Below, piece by piece: positions 52,110 through 63,439 of a stretch of 64,000 nucleotides of DNA. Location: the NCBI RefSeq assembly GCF_026914265.1, contig NC_069125.1:4351056-4415055 (forward strand), read 5' to 3'. Each line of letters starts with the position of its first letter. The stretch's first letter is position 1. The translations under genes and the position numbers were made by a program. The notes beneath the pieces are model-generated. The model worked only from the letters and a program-made list of their open reading frames with translations, did no database searches and had not been told where the DNA came from. Source of the stretch: Mya arenaria. Its lineage: Eukaryota > Mollusca > Bivalvia > Myida > Myidae.

Positions 52110-52440
52110 CTCAAGTTGCACAACTGGTGAACAAGACTGCTGATAGTCGGCAAACTGCACACTTTATGCCATGATAAATCACGTCCATCGACTTCCAGAA
52201 TGAAGAAATGACGCAGCACAGAATTGATTTCAATTGGACCTCTCTGTACTTTCATCACCTTGTTGAAGTCAAAGACTATGTCTTAGTGTGCAGTTAGGGA
52301 TCTTGAGAAGCTTTCTGCTCGTCTGATGAAGTAAGTTTGGCAGAGTGTGACACTCCTATCTACTCATATGGCTAGACACCTGTGATCTATGTCTTCTTGT
52401 GTGTGCCCAACCATCACCTGAAGAGAATTTAGAGGAAGTT
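52110..52440 (-). pseudogene. DUF7869-like coding remnant
   Basis: An acceptor-like CTCTTCAG precedes VMVGHTQEDIDH, the VGHTxEDID signature I associate with DUF7869-type proteins: uncharacterised, widespread in invertebrates and linked with mobile DNA. Downstream, in shifting frames, come SSHMSR-ECHTLPNLLHQT, KLLKIPN and VFDFNKVMKVQRGPIEINSV, in the order expected after that motif. At least two stops and one or two shifts are visible, so it is a relic. Confidence 0.5.
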
Positions 52441-53297
52441 AGTGCTTGCTAACAAGTCAATGTGACAAAACAAGGTCTTTCATTTATGCCACCAAGAACT
52501 AGTATTCCAAGTTTCATAACTCGTATGTTAACTCAAAGCAATTGAGCAGAAACTGTTTAAGTCACTGCTTCCACTTATACTGCAAGTAATATTGAACGTG
52601 AACCGACTGACCCAAATGCAATTATAAATAATTTTTATGTGCAGAAACCTTAATCCTATTGACACAAAAGTAATCCAATTGTATGTCTTCACAAAACATT
52701 CTACAACAATATTTGTCAATTTAACTCAAAGATTGATTATTGTTTTTTAGTCAGACAAACACAGAGATGGCCCTATATCGCTCACTTGATTTGAGAAAGG
52801 ATTCTAACTTAGTTATTGTTTGGACACTTACTGAACACTTTTGGTCTGACTTTATAATGCAGCTGGTGAAAATATTAAAAGTCCCTTAATAATGGGCTTA
52901 CAAAAACATGAAAAAAATGTATTTGTTTAAAAATTACAAAGGGCCATAACTCTTACAATATTTAAGTTTGTATTGAGCAGAATAAAAGGCTTTGCCTAAA
53001 ATACAACCTTAAAACTATATTTACAAGTAAAACAAAAAAATCTACAAATATGTTTTTAGTATCTGGTTTTTGAGAGTGAATGATCAGAAGAAAACATCAC
53101 ACATTCACAATCATATTAAATAATTTAGTTTTTTTTAAATTATATTATATTTCAAAAACACTGCAAAAGACAAGACACTTACGTTTCAATTTCTTGATTT
53201 AATACAGTGATGATTATCAATTCTTATGAAGGGAGATGGGTCTTACACTCTAACCAGTGCAACTTGCATGTTCTTAGTTGCTCAGTTATTACCTTTC

Positions 53298-54609
53298 TTA
53301 AAATTCTCCTCTTGATCTGAGCCACGCCAAAATGATGGGAGATGCTTTTGTTTTTCCATCAGAATGTATAGCACCTCTGTGTTTTTGTTTGTCTCCTGAA
53401 ATAGTAAAAGTTTATTAATAATAATAACAATAATAATAATCAGTGACTTTTATTGAAATTATTTTCACCGATTGTGCCTTGCACATTTGGGAACAAAGTT
53501 GACTTCTGAGGAGAAGATTTTTCCATATAGACATATAGCAAAAAATAGCTCCGCACCCTGGAGCAATGTTTTTTATGAATCAATATCCGGTGAAGAAAAT
53601 TCATACAGGGTATTGCAACATATTTTGCTTCAAATGAAGACTTTTAACAAAAATAACGTAACTAGCTCTTCATCATATTAAATAAATATTAACACAGTCT
53701 ATGCCGCACACGGACCCCCGCATTTGATCTTTTACCAAAGTTTGATTGAGAGTTTAGTTTCACATCAACAAGTCTTTACAGGTCTATTAAAGCTGCACTC
53801 TCACAGATTGAACATTTTGAAAAAGGTAATATTTTTTATCTTGGAATGAACCAATGTATGCAAAAATGATGACAAAAAAATGTCTTTAAATTCCGGTCAA
53901 ACATGTCCGAACCAAATTCAAACTATGGATAATCACTGTCATTCACGATGAAATTCAGCACTTCTTGCCCAGTATATATACCCTTACTTTAAGCAGAAGG
54001 CAAATTAAAACAAACACATTTGTCCGAAATTTAATCAAACTTTAAATGGTAGTAGGATTGTCATTTGTTCACGTAATTTTCAAGATTCAGGAAGTGGGGA
54101 ACATTATAAAGCCATTTAACGATACAAACAAGACGATTTTCTATTGAATGTACAATAGTAGTACCGGGGTAATATGCAAATAGTTATTATCTCAAGAAAA
54201 GGACATCAAGACCAGTTCATTTACCAGTAGCATCAGACAGTCAATAATGGTTCTGAGTTTAAAGAGCATAATTTCCATTTTATTGTTAGTTTAATCATTA
54301 TATATTTAACACCAGTTGTGAAGAAGGAGTTATCATTATATAAGATTATATTATCTGGCAGTGGTTGAAAATGTAAAGTGAGACCAGTTTTTTACCTGTT
54401 ATTGAACAAACTGTTATGTTGGCAGGACTGTCCTCCTCAGCAATGCAAAGAACAGCAATGACTGGCTGGCACTCTGTAAAATGGCGATTAAAACATTTTG
54501 TCCAATTAAAACTGTCCCTTTCTAAACAATCCATCAGCAATATATATAAATGAGCTGCGCCATGTGGAAATGTATCTTGGGAAGTTTCCATTCCATGTAA
54601 TGATGTCAT
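53298..54609 (-). CDS. Candidate two-exon gene, unrecognised
   Basis: Exon 1 (54396-54609) starts MTSLHGMETSQDTFPHGAAH and reads on through TECQPVIAVLCIAEEDSPAN to donor CAATAACAG|GTAAAA in phase 1. Exon 2 (53298-53395) follows acceptor TACTATTTCAG and in matching phase reads (G)DKQKHRGAIHSDGKTKASPI then ILAWLRSRGEF and TAA, for about 103 residues. Exon 2 is also open in another frame (ETNKNTEVLYILMEKQKHLP), so the join is not proven. No family is recognised. Confidence 0.3.
53615..53715. repeat. Diverged half copy of the 46635-47033 MITE
   Basis: GCTTCAAATGAAGACTTTTA and ACACAGTCTATGCCGC match GCTTCGAATGAAGACTTTGA and GCACAGTCTACGCCTC of the left half at 46675-46770. Confidence 0.5.
53787..53880. 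repeat. TTAAAGCTGCA MITE, left-end fragment (copy 3)
   Basis: TTAAAGCTGCACTCTCACAG then ATTGAACATTTTGAAAAAGG and CTTGGAATGAACCAATGTAT. No right end is found. Confidence 0.65.
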
Positions 54610-55495
54610 AAAGATGAGCAGAAGACATTACTTACTATGCAGTAAAAGTTCTTACTTTAACAGTAAAGATATCTTTTTCTGAGAAAATTTATCAAAGTGA
54701 GCTCTTTTATGTCATGTTTCTAAGTCTTGTACACCTCTATGTTACATATATAAATAATAAACAGGAATAAAATGAGGAGTTGTGTACACACTTATTCCTC
54801 CTTATGTACTGTGTAACTCAAGAAAAACAATCCATAATTCTAGTAAATCTCTAGAATTCCCTTACTTTTCTCGCTGTACAAAAATGAATGAGGAGTTGCA
54901 AACAAGCAGGGCCATAAAACTTTTGCTATTTAAACTGTACCGCAACAGCAATTTAAAGACAGTGATACTCATTGATGGAATAGGCACTTAGACAGCTACA
55001 TTTTCTGAGAAATGGAGATCAGACTAAATTCTCCAGAGATAATTTATAGATTTATTTGAAATAAAAAACATGTTACAGTGTTTGTGGTTAACTTGTTACT
55101 TATCCCTGATTTAACACAATCATTACATTCAAAATGGTGATAAAATAAAAACAAATATACCATATTAAACACTGTTTACTATCACAACTGTACCCCCCCT
55201 TCTTACATACTTAAGCGGCTGTTACCAAAGTAAAGAATGAAAGGTCCACAAGGCCAATTATAAACCATGAACCATGAGAATCCTGTTTACTAATTTGATT
55301 TTAAATCACCCAAAAGGCTTTCTACACATAATGGTTCCTTAATTTAAATCTAGTCTCCAAAGGTGTCACAGTTGTGATTTCATTGAAAGACTTGAGATAC
55401 GTTATTTAAAAAAAATGACGAAAGGAAAGCTTAAACGCAGAAGTCTGGCCGGGTATATGAGCCTGGAAATAAATACGCAAAAGCTCACCATGCTG

Positions 55496-56449
55496 CTAAG
55501 GAGTCTTATATAATTCCCGGCCCCAGTTCAGCTGGAGATGTTGATTCCACACGGCTGGAAAACCGGCCCGGTGCACCCAAGCTTCACCATCGGCAGTATC
55601 TGCAAGAGGAGGGTGTAAATCTGGGAAAACGCATTTATAATCAATTTGCGAAAGTTCTTATCCGTCATAAGTAGTGAACATGTATGTGGCTTATAGAACA
55701 TCTGAAATTAAGTTTAATTAAGGAGACAAAGTTCGGTCTGGGATCTAAACCTGGATTTTGATGCTGAAATTGTAAGGGCCGAAATCAGAACATCCACTCC
55801 CACTCACACTCTAACCACATTCCCGTAAGGGACACTCAAATGATCACTTGAGTGGAATATGGGGAGTGACACTCAAGTGATCTGTTCGTATTCACACGCC
55901 TCGCTAACACTCCACTTCATCAAGTGAGCAATACAGTATATAATTATACACGTATGTTTATCATGTCGGATTATCTGTTTGACTATGGTGATGTTAACAT
56001 TAAACATTGTAAACATATGTTTATTTGAGATTTGAGTACCTTATTGTTAGTTATGGCAACAAACAAATGATAATAAGTGTTATTCTGAAACTGAAATTTA
56101 CATTTTAAAACAATTGGTTAATAAAAATAAACGTTTTGGGTTGTAAATAACTGTTGCAAAATACGTTTAAATGCATGTTTTTTGTTGTCATTGTTGTTGC
56201 TGTTTAAAATATGTAGCCGTTTTCCATTGTATCACGTAATTTAAATATGTATTCATATATAATCTTGCTTTTGTATTCTACATAAAGCGGTCTTGGGCGT
56301 TTGAAAATAATATATGGAAGTTGAAAAAATGGAAGTTGAAAAAATAGCAGATGGATAGAATTAGCAAATGAATCTACTTCTTATGGGGAAATAACACCTC
56401 GGAGTGAAAAACAACTCAAGAAATGTAGGGGAAAATGGATGAAAATGAC

Positions 56450-56493
<44 letters not shown>

Positions 56494-56587
56494 TGATGTT
56501 GATGATGATATGGTGGTGTTGGTGGTGCTGGTGGTGTTGGTGGTGCTGCTGCTGGTGGTGGTGCTGCTGATGATGATGATGAAAATG

Positions 56588-56638
<51 letters not shown>

Positions 56639-58608
56639 GTAATAATAATCCAGCTGAATGTAGGCTGAAAAATACATATCAATTCCCTTACCACGCTATA
56701 AAATGGCCTAGCGGCGTCACGGTGGCAGCCTGGCGGCCTAGCCGCCTCATGTGACTAGCGGCCTAAAATTGTTTCCTATTCCAAAGCATTTTATATGCGT
56801 TCTTTTCTAAAACAATGATAAATTAAATGTCCTTTTCATAAATCAACATCCTTTAGCGAATATCAGCATTTCCCCCTTTTCCTGGGCTTCTGGATTGAGT
56901 TTTGGGGATTTTTAGGCCGCCAGGCCACCAGGCCGCCAAGTTCACGCCGCAAGACCGCTCAAGCGTGATGTATTTTGCATAGGAAAACAATTATTTTAGC
57001 ATTGATTTAGAAGAAAACTCATATAAAAATGCTCTGAAGTAGAAAACAATTTAAGGCCGCTAATGTACGACTAAAAACATTGATTTATCATATTTCCCAT
57101 TTAAACCATTGAACCTTGAAATAGATAACAAATTTAGGCCGCTAGTCGCCAATCTCACGCCACTAGGCCGCTAACTTCATGCCGCTAGGATGCTAACTTC
57201 ACGTACCTTTAGCTGCCTGTCTTTGCAGCCATTGATGAATTGCAAACATCAACATTGCTGGGGGTTCAAGATCATTGCGAAACAAAACAAATATATGATA
57301 GGCGCATCCTTTTGAATTTGTTTTGTTTATAGATGGCCACGTTATTGAATGAACATGTACTTCAATGGATTATCCCGGTCTCTTAAATATTGTCTGGGAA
57401 CGAGCATGTCCCTTATTTGTTCCAAATATTTGATATATTTCATCTTTTCTACTTGCCATGTACTTTTTTCACATACACTCATTCAATTCCTATTCACAAC
57501 CAATCCTCGAGGGCGGTTCAAGTGGCCTAGCCGAGCACTCACAAATGTCCCACTCACGCAAAACACTTGAGTCTCACTCACACCTGTGAATACAGATATA
57601 CCTTTCACTCGAAAATATCTCGACCGTTATGTGATTACAGAGGATTAACTCATTGAGTGTGAGTGAGAGTGATTGTTCTGAATTCGGCCCTATGTTTTGT
57701 TCAAATGAAGTATAAACTTACAGTGAGTACAGAGATATCTTGAAGTCCAGATTTATCGCTTACCTGATGTTCGTAGGGCTACAATTGAGAGCTTTTCTGT
57801 AAATTGCAGGAACTGTCCCCATGAGCCTATTGTCTGTTAGGGGAATGGTGGCTTAGGTGATTGGTGGTACCACTCTGCATTTCCTATCCACACAAAACAC
57901 AGTGTATCTGAAAATGACAGAGAATGGCCATGCACTTATGAAAACTATGCTAGAAATACGCCGTTATGAGTGTATCAGATGACATTTCCACACAGAAATT
58001 GTGAGGCCTCCAATAAAGCAGTACTGACATCATTGACGAAAACATATATATCTGTCATGGAGCTATGCTGGTTCTGTGGCGTCAAAACCACTGCAACTGG
58101 GCAATTCACTAGAAACATCTTTTCAGAAAAAAGAAACAACCAATACTGGGTAGCCTTTGTCACCCAGTGAACACCCAGAGCATCTAGTTACTTTGAGCAT
58201 CTATTTACTTAGAAGTAGCCACATTAAGATCTTAAATTAACAAAAAAGTGTATCCGTAAGCTTTCAAATACTGAACGAAGTGCAACTTTGAGGGGGGCTG
58301 CGAGCAAATATTGTCAAGGGCAGAAATCTCGCAGAAGTTTGAAAAAGATTATGCAAAGCTCTAGCTTGATGATTTTGGCCCAATTTCAAATTGTTACTCA
58401 GTAACACGGCGGCGTAAATTTAATCTAACATCAATATAGTTACACAGAAAAATAAGAAATAGCTTTAAACTCTCTAACATTCATGGCAGAGTGTCTGATG
58501 ACGGTCCAGTATGCCAACCAGGACGGAGAATATGTGAAACATGCACATACACACCTTTACAGCCCAACATTTGGTTATGGTTTCACAGTTATTCATTTAC
58601 ACAAACTC

Positions 58609-58649
<41 letters not shown>

Positions 58650-60615
58650 GCACACCCACCTGGAAAGGTACGACATCCTTTGGAAGAGATGAATCTTGCA
58701 GTCTGGTAGACGGTTGCTGACTTAACTTTATTGTCCCAAGCAGCAACTGCAATTAGATAAACATGTTGATGTTCGCACTAAAACAAAGCTTAGTATTGAG
58801 TAAAATTAAACATGCAGCCTGTTGGCTGGGGTAACATATCTAAATCCCCAAATGGATGATCTGATCCCAGCCAACAGATCAGCGAAACGCGTGTCCAGGG
58901 GGGGGGGCCCAAGGATATCTTGACGCAACTTACCATAGCCGCCTTGCGTTTTTGTTCACAAAGCCGGCACACACAGTTCATTCTCAGTTTGCATGTTGTG
59001 TACTGAAAAGTTCCAGCTATCCATGACACTCGCAATAAACCTATCCATGAATTAAAACAAATTAACAAATAACTACCAGGTTATTATGGAAATATAAATG
59101 TCATTTTTTACTTGATTGATAAATACAACTTATATTGCAATCAAACTTAATTTAATGCTTGTTTAGTATGTTTGATAGTTTAATTAAAGCACCGCTCTAA
59201 TTTGATTCAATCATAGAAGTCTTTAGATAAAACAACCCTTCAAAATGATCACTAAAAAAACGTTTCTAGTTCTTTATTTTCTGCAACAAACAAATAAATG
59301 TTTTAATCAATTTTCTTTTCACAAGTTTGATTATCGTTTGATTATCGCGCGACAGTCAATCCACAGCGCAATCATCATTATCGATTATCGTGTTAACATA
59401 ACATCACAGGTGTAATATTTAATAACGTACCGGCTGTCAAAACAAAGTGACACGTGATTCGCGAATTCCTAATACACAGAATTATTTTGACACGTAATTT
59501 TACTCAAAAATACATCGCGATCAGTCTTAAATTATTGTTTATAAGTAAGCAAAATGTAAGAAAATAATTAACATATTTTGGTAGTATAACAAATCATTTC
59601 TAATTTAGCATGATATATATATATATATATATCTAATAACTATTGAGTAACATAAATTATTGGCTTGTTACTAGTGAGAATTTGAGTAATGTCTTCCAAT
59701 TGGTGTCTTGGTTGCTGTGCCATATACATCCAGGTTCAAACAATACACTTAACGAGGTGCTAAGTGTACTATTTATCACCTTGTTAAATGGTGGTTACCA
59801 TATGAGCAATTGATTTCTTGACGGTTACGAATTGACTGACAAAATGGTTACGAAATAACCAAGATTCAGCAGTAACGAAATGGTAAGGTTACGAAATGAC
59901 CAGATCCCCGTCAAATGCCCCTGGGGACATCCTAGGTTAGGCCCATTCCCTGTTTTCAGCGCAAAAACAATAACACTGCATTCACTCAGCACTGCCGGTC
60001 CACCTGGAACGTAAAAACATAGCCCATTTCCCCTGCTATCCCTGGTATAAACAAGACCTGCCTGGGGGCAATTGACTGGTGCATAACTGTGGCAGAATAA
60101 GGGAATTATTTTATTGTTGCATTTATTATCAAATATGAGAATTTAAGACACATGCAAAGAGCCACAATACGAATTGGTGATAGTGTTCGTTCTGTTCTGC
60201 TATTTAAAGCTGGTGAGAATGACTAATGACATGACATTGACAAACAAAATGTAAGGCATTTGAATGTATCATTTCGTCTTTTATTTATTAAAATCTGAGA
60301 TGTTAAGGGAACATATCCCTTTTTAGATTGGAACATACCAAATAATAATAAGCGACGATGTAGTGGTAAACCAAGTTTGTTAATCAATCGAGTTTCTCCA
60401 AAATACAAGCAAAACTTACACCGGATGTTGATACTAGTGATTTAGTTTCGGATGAACAAAATCCGGATAAATCATTTGCTTTTCATCCAAAGGGTGGACG
60501 ATTTATACTACTGTACAAAAGTCATAAAAATAAACGAAAAAAACGTTGAATATGTATTTTAAACACTTACCAAGTTACCATTCTCTTTCCGTAAGAGATG
60601 AACGCCATACTGCAT
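55496..60615 (-). CDS. Candidate five-exon gene, unrecognised, intron split by an element
   Basis: Exons on the minus strand: 60571-60615 (ATG, MQYGVHLLRKENGNL, donor GTAAGT), 58934-59002 (acceptor CTTTTCAG, TTCKLRMNCVCRLCEQKRKA, donor GTAAGT), 58660-58746 (acceptor AATTGCAG, LSQQPSTRLQDSSLPKDVVP, donor GTGGGT), 57764-57833 (acceptor CTAACAG, TIGSWGQFLQFTEKLSIVAL, donor GTAAGC), 55496-55599 (acceptor CTCTTGCAG, TADGEAWVHRAGFPAVWNQH, TAG). Phases agree at each join (0,0,0,1), giving about 124 residues with a C-x5-C-x-C-x2-C cluster. No family is recognised. Each exon is short, so chance is not excluded. Confidence 0.3.
56450..56648. repeat. (AAT)n/(GGT)n compound microsatellite
   Basis: AAT run 56450-56490, GATGTTGATGATGATATGG and GGTGGTGCTGGTGGTGTTGG to about 56580, then a second AAT run 56587-56648. 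Confidence 0.95.
56698..57215. repeat. GGCCGCTAG / CTAGCGGCC motif cluster
   Basis: At least ten forms in both orientations: GGCCTAGCGGCGTCAC, GGCGGCCTAGCCGCCTCATG, ACTAGCGGCCTAAA, TTTAGGCCGCCAGGCC, TTTAGGCCGCTAGTCGCC, CACTAGGCCGCTAACTTC. A non-coding foldback-rich repeat. Confidence 0.65.
58611..58650. repeat. (AATC)n microsatellite
   Basis: About ten AATC units. Confidence 0.95.
59611..59632. repeat. (AT)n short run
   Basis: About ten TA dinucleotides. Confidence 0.9.
59815..59905. repeat. GGTTACGAAATGACC repeats
   Basis: ACGGTTACGAATTGACTGAC, TGGTTACGAAATAACC and AAGGTTACGAAATGACC within 90 bp; a short degenerate array. Confidence 0.45.
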
Positions 60616-60875
60616 AATTGCACGGAGATGGTACCACGGAGATACCCAAAAATTTCCGTTATATTCCGGAAAGTTAAATTTCTGTATACTTGAAAATTTG
60701 GATGCTGATGGTACACGAAATATCGAATTTCCTTATTTCTGTTTTTTATGGAATGAAACCTCGGGATAATATACAATAGGCTTTAAATAAAGTAAAACAA
60801 ATAAAAAATGCTTAGTATATAGCTATTTTTGACCAAAATTATGATTTTTTCCCTGGTCGCCTTAATGGGATCAAG

Positions 60876-61018
60876 ACAAATCGGCCTCTTACCAAATCGG
60901 CCTACTACCAAATCGGCCCCTAAGACGTTTCGGCCCTGCCATTTCGTCCCCTTAATTAAAATGACTCGAGACGTTTCGGCCCCTTAGTGATTTTCAACAG
61001 AGACATTTCGGCCCCTTA
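60876..61018. repeat. ACGTTTCGGCCCC / AAATCGGCC motif array
   Basis: CAAATCGGCCTCTTACCAAA, CAAATCGGCCTACTACCAAA, AAGACGTTTCGGCCCTGCCA, GAGACGTTTCGGCCCCTTAG and AGACATTTCGGCCCCTTAAT. It lies just upstream of the MULE-derived sequence. Confidence 0.65.
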
Positions 61019-61558
61019 ATTTTATTTTATTTTTCATCTTGAGTATGAAGTAAAACATTGTAGGTCGTCTTATAAATGTAAATGAGATCTGTAAATAAGT
61101 TGTAAATAACATATTTAAATTTAATTAATTTGATTAATAATAGTTTTTTTCATCCTTACCTGATTTGAATATAAAATACTGAATTTCATAAAAATTAAAA
61201 TGTATAACTTTCTTTCCATGTGTTTGTTTATTTATAATTAAATTGTAGTTAATAAGATGTACTGTATAATAGTTTTTATAAAATATCTGTTCTCTTCTGT
61301 TCATAAATCATTATCCCTCAATATCCATCTTAAATGGCATCTCCAGAGAAGATTACTTTAAAGCCAGGAAAAAGTTAACCACAGTACAGTTCGTCTGCAA
61401 GCCCTGCAATGTTACGAGGGACGGTTTGGTACCTATTGATGTAAGTATAAAATTAAAAAAAAACGTCACTATTTATATATATTAATAGTATGAATTTATA
61501 AGGTTGAACAGAATATATATTTTATGTGTGTTAATATGCCTTTGTTATTTATTTTCAG

Positions 61559-62163
61559 TCACCAGTACGCGATGTTCTCAGTGTGACTTCAGCACAGGCA
61601 GTTCTGCATCGATCGTTTTCCCGGGTACCCAGCTGAAGGGATGCGCATTTCATTGGTGCCAGGCTGTTCTGCGCCACGTCCAGCACCTGGGGCTAAAGGC
61701 AACTTATGAGCGGAGAGAGGGAGCCCACCAGCTCATCAGGAAGCTCTTGGCGCTTCCATTTCTTCCAGGACAACACATAGAGCGCGCCTTCATCAAGCTT
61801 AAAGACCGGGCCGAGGGGAGTTCGAACCAGATGAAGGAACTCTTCACGTACGTTGAAGATCAGTGGATGGAGAGCTCCCTCTGGAGCACCACTGAGTGGT
61901 CTGTGTACCGACAGACGATACGAACCAACAATGACACCGAAGGTAAATACAAAACTGTTGTAAATATTTATTTATTATATTCCCCGTATCATTTCCGGTA
62001 ATAGCATTCACTAAAAATAGAAAATCATGTATGTTTTAATTTTAATTGTGTTATGACTGTAATTTCAGGATGGCATCGCCGTTTGAACTTTTCTGCCGGT
62101 CGGTCAATCCTGCAGTTTTACGTTTTGCTGAGTCTGCTGCTGAGGGAATCCAAAATGGTGAAG
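61559..62163 (+). pseudogene. MULE transposase-derived sequence with a retained intron
   Basis: Part 1 (61559-61942) reads VFPGTQLKGCAFHWCQAVLR then HVQHLGLKATYERREGAHQL, ALPFLPGQHIERAFIKLKDR, WSTTEWSVYRQTIRTNNDTE. Part 2 (62069-62163) continues across GAAG|GTAAAT ... TTTCAG|GATGG with (G)WHRRLNFSAGRSILQFYVLL. Block order is that of the MULE domain found in many bivalve proteins (FP-x-KGC-FHW, then NND-EGWH). Near 61575-61615 the DFE-QAVLH block reads in another frame (AQAVLH), so a shift is present. An N-terminal zinc-finger part is not found; REDYFKARKKLTTVQFVCKP at 61345-61440 may be an upstream piece. It is likely a dead copy. Confidence 0.65.
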
Positions 62164-62229
62164 GTAACACATCAACTGGTGTCAATGGACGTTTTTATTG
62201 ACATTTGATACATCAAATCTGGACTGAAA

Positions 62230-62330
62230 ATATTAAGGAGACCAATTTTTGTCGCCTTAATCCAGCGGTCCCCATAATGCCTAGATTAATATATATATGG
62301 TCACCTTAATATCTGTAGTAGATGTATATA
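62230..62330. repeat. ATTAAGGAGACC motifs downstream of the MULE copy
   Basis: ATTAAGGAGACCAATTTTTG, GTCGCCTTAATCCAGCGGTC and GGTCACCTTAATATCTG match the motif of the 47256-47640 cluster in both orientations. Confidence 0.5.
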
Positions 62331-62939
62331 TATATGGTATATGCAATATACCAATTGTATTTCAACGCAATTAGAATAAGAATACTGATTATAACTGTTA
62401 TCTCCATGACATGTATATGCTCATTCATAAAATGACAAAGAATTTATATTTGTCTGTTTATAAATAAGTTCGTCCAAATAAAATAAGGGGCACTTTACTA
62501 TACTAGCGCGACTAGTTGGCCATTTTCTACCCGAAGCATTCACGTTAGGCATCATATTGATAGTTCACTTTAAATACAACCCACAGTTTAAGCCAATGAA
62601 GTTGCAGATAGGCAATAATTGAGAATTTTACCTTTTGCGGGTGTTTGAACGTCCGCCTTCTGCCAATCATTCGATACAGCACTCCCTGCGTCACATTTTG
62701 CGTTTTCAGTGTACCGCACTACCCCGAATTTAAAAAGGCAATGAGGTGGTATTCTAAGTCAGTTATTGACCTGAAGTAAGTTCTTAATGAATAAGAAGGG
62801 CTCATTTGCTACGCTCACTCCGCCCATACTTCATGTCATCTAACTATTACTTGGAACATTACGTGTTAGTTGATTAGTGTCGCCATTACAGTTTTTTTAA
62901 CATAGTACATGTGGTGTGAATATGAAAGCTCTATTAATT

Positions 62940-63430
62940 ATAGAATTGTTGCAAATTACAAGGGCTATAATCCAGTCATGCCCGTGAGAATCTGACTATT
63001 ATTATAGGAACCAAGGTCTCATTTATATTTAACTACTGTTTGGTGAATATTAAATACGAAACAGGTGCCCCGTTGTGTTCATAATCCATTTTATAGCAAC
63101 TTTGACAACTTCAATGGCCACAATCAACTCAGGCATGGATCCGGCTGGTTTTCGAAAGGGGCCGTGATTTAATCAATATATAACTACTGTATAACTATTG
63201 TATACGTCCGATAAACTTACGAGGCTGTATTGTGTTCACAAGCCCTATTATAACAATTTATTTTAACAATATCAAGGGGCCATATTCAAGTCATACTTAG
63301 TGGATCTAGCTGGTTGTCGTAAAGGACCGTGATTAAGCAATTAGTTCACTACTGTATATGTTTAATAAACATCTTGTAATAAATTTGGGATTTATTGAGT
63401 TTACAATCACAATTATTGAAATCAACATCG
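62940..63430 (-). repeat. Second bivalve repeat family, reverse orientation
   Basis: Two to three units of about 170-185 bp with GGATCCGGCTGGTTTTCGAA, AAGGGGCCGTGATT, CACAATCAACTCAGGCATGG and GGATCTAGCTGGTTGTCGTA, the reverse complement of CCTTTCGAAAACCAGCCAGA at 2130. Terminal motifs are missing. Confidence 0.6.
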
Positions 63431-63439
63431 AGTTGTCTT

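Larger units (their letters stand above)
55775..57691. mobile_element. About 1.9-kb TIR element, nested repeats inside
   Basis: Left AGGGCCGAAATCAGAACATC and reversed right AGGGCCGAATTCAGAACAAT, continuing CACTCCCACTCACACTC / CACTCTCACTCACACTC, form about 37-bp inverted ends. The inside holds further TCACTCACACT-like motifs, an (AAT)n block and a GGCCGCTAG cluster, and no transposase. The target duplication is unclear. Confidence 0.65.
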
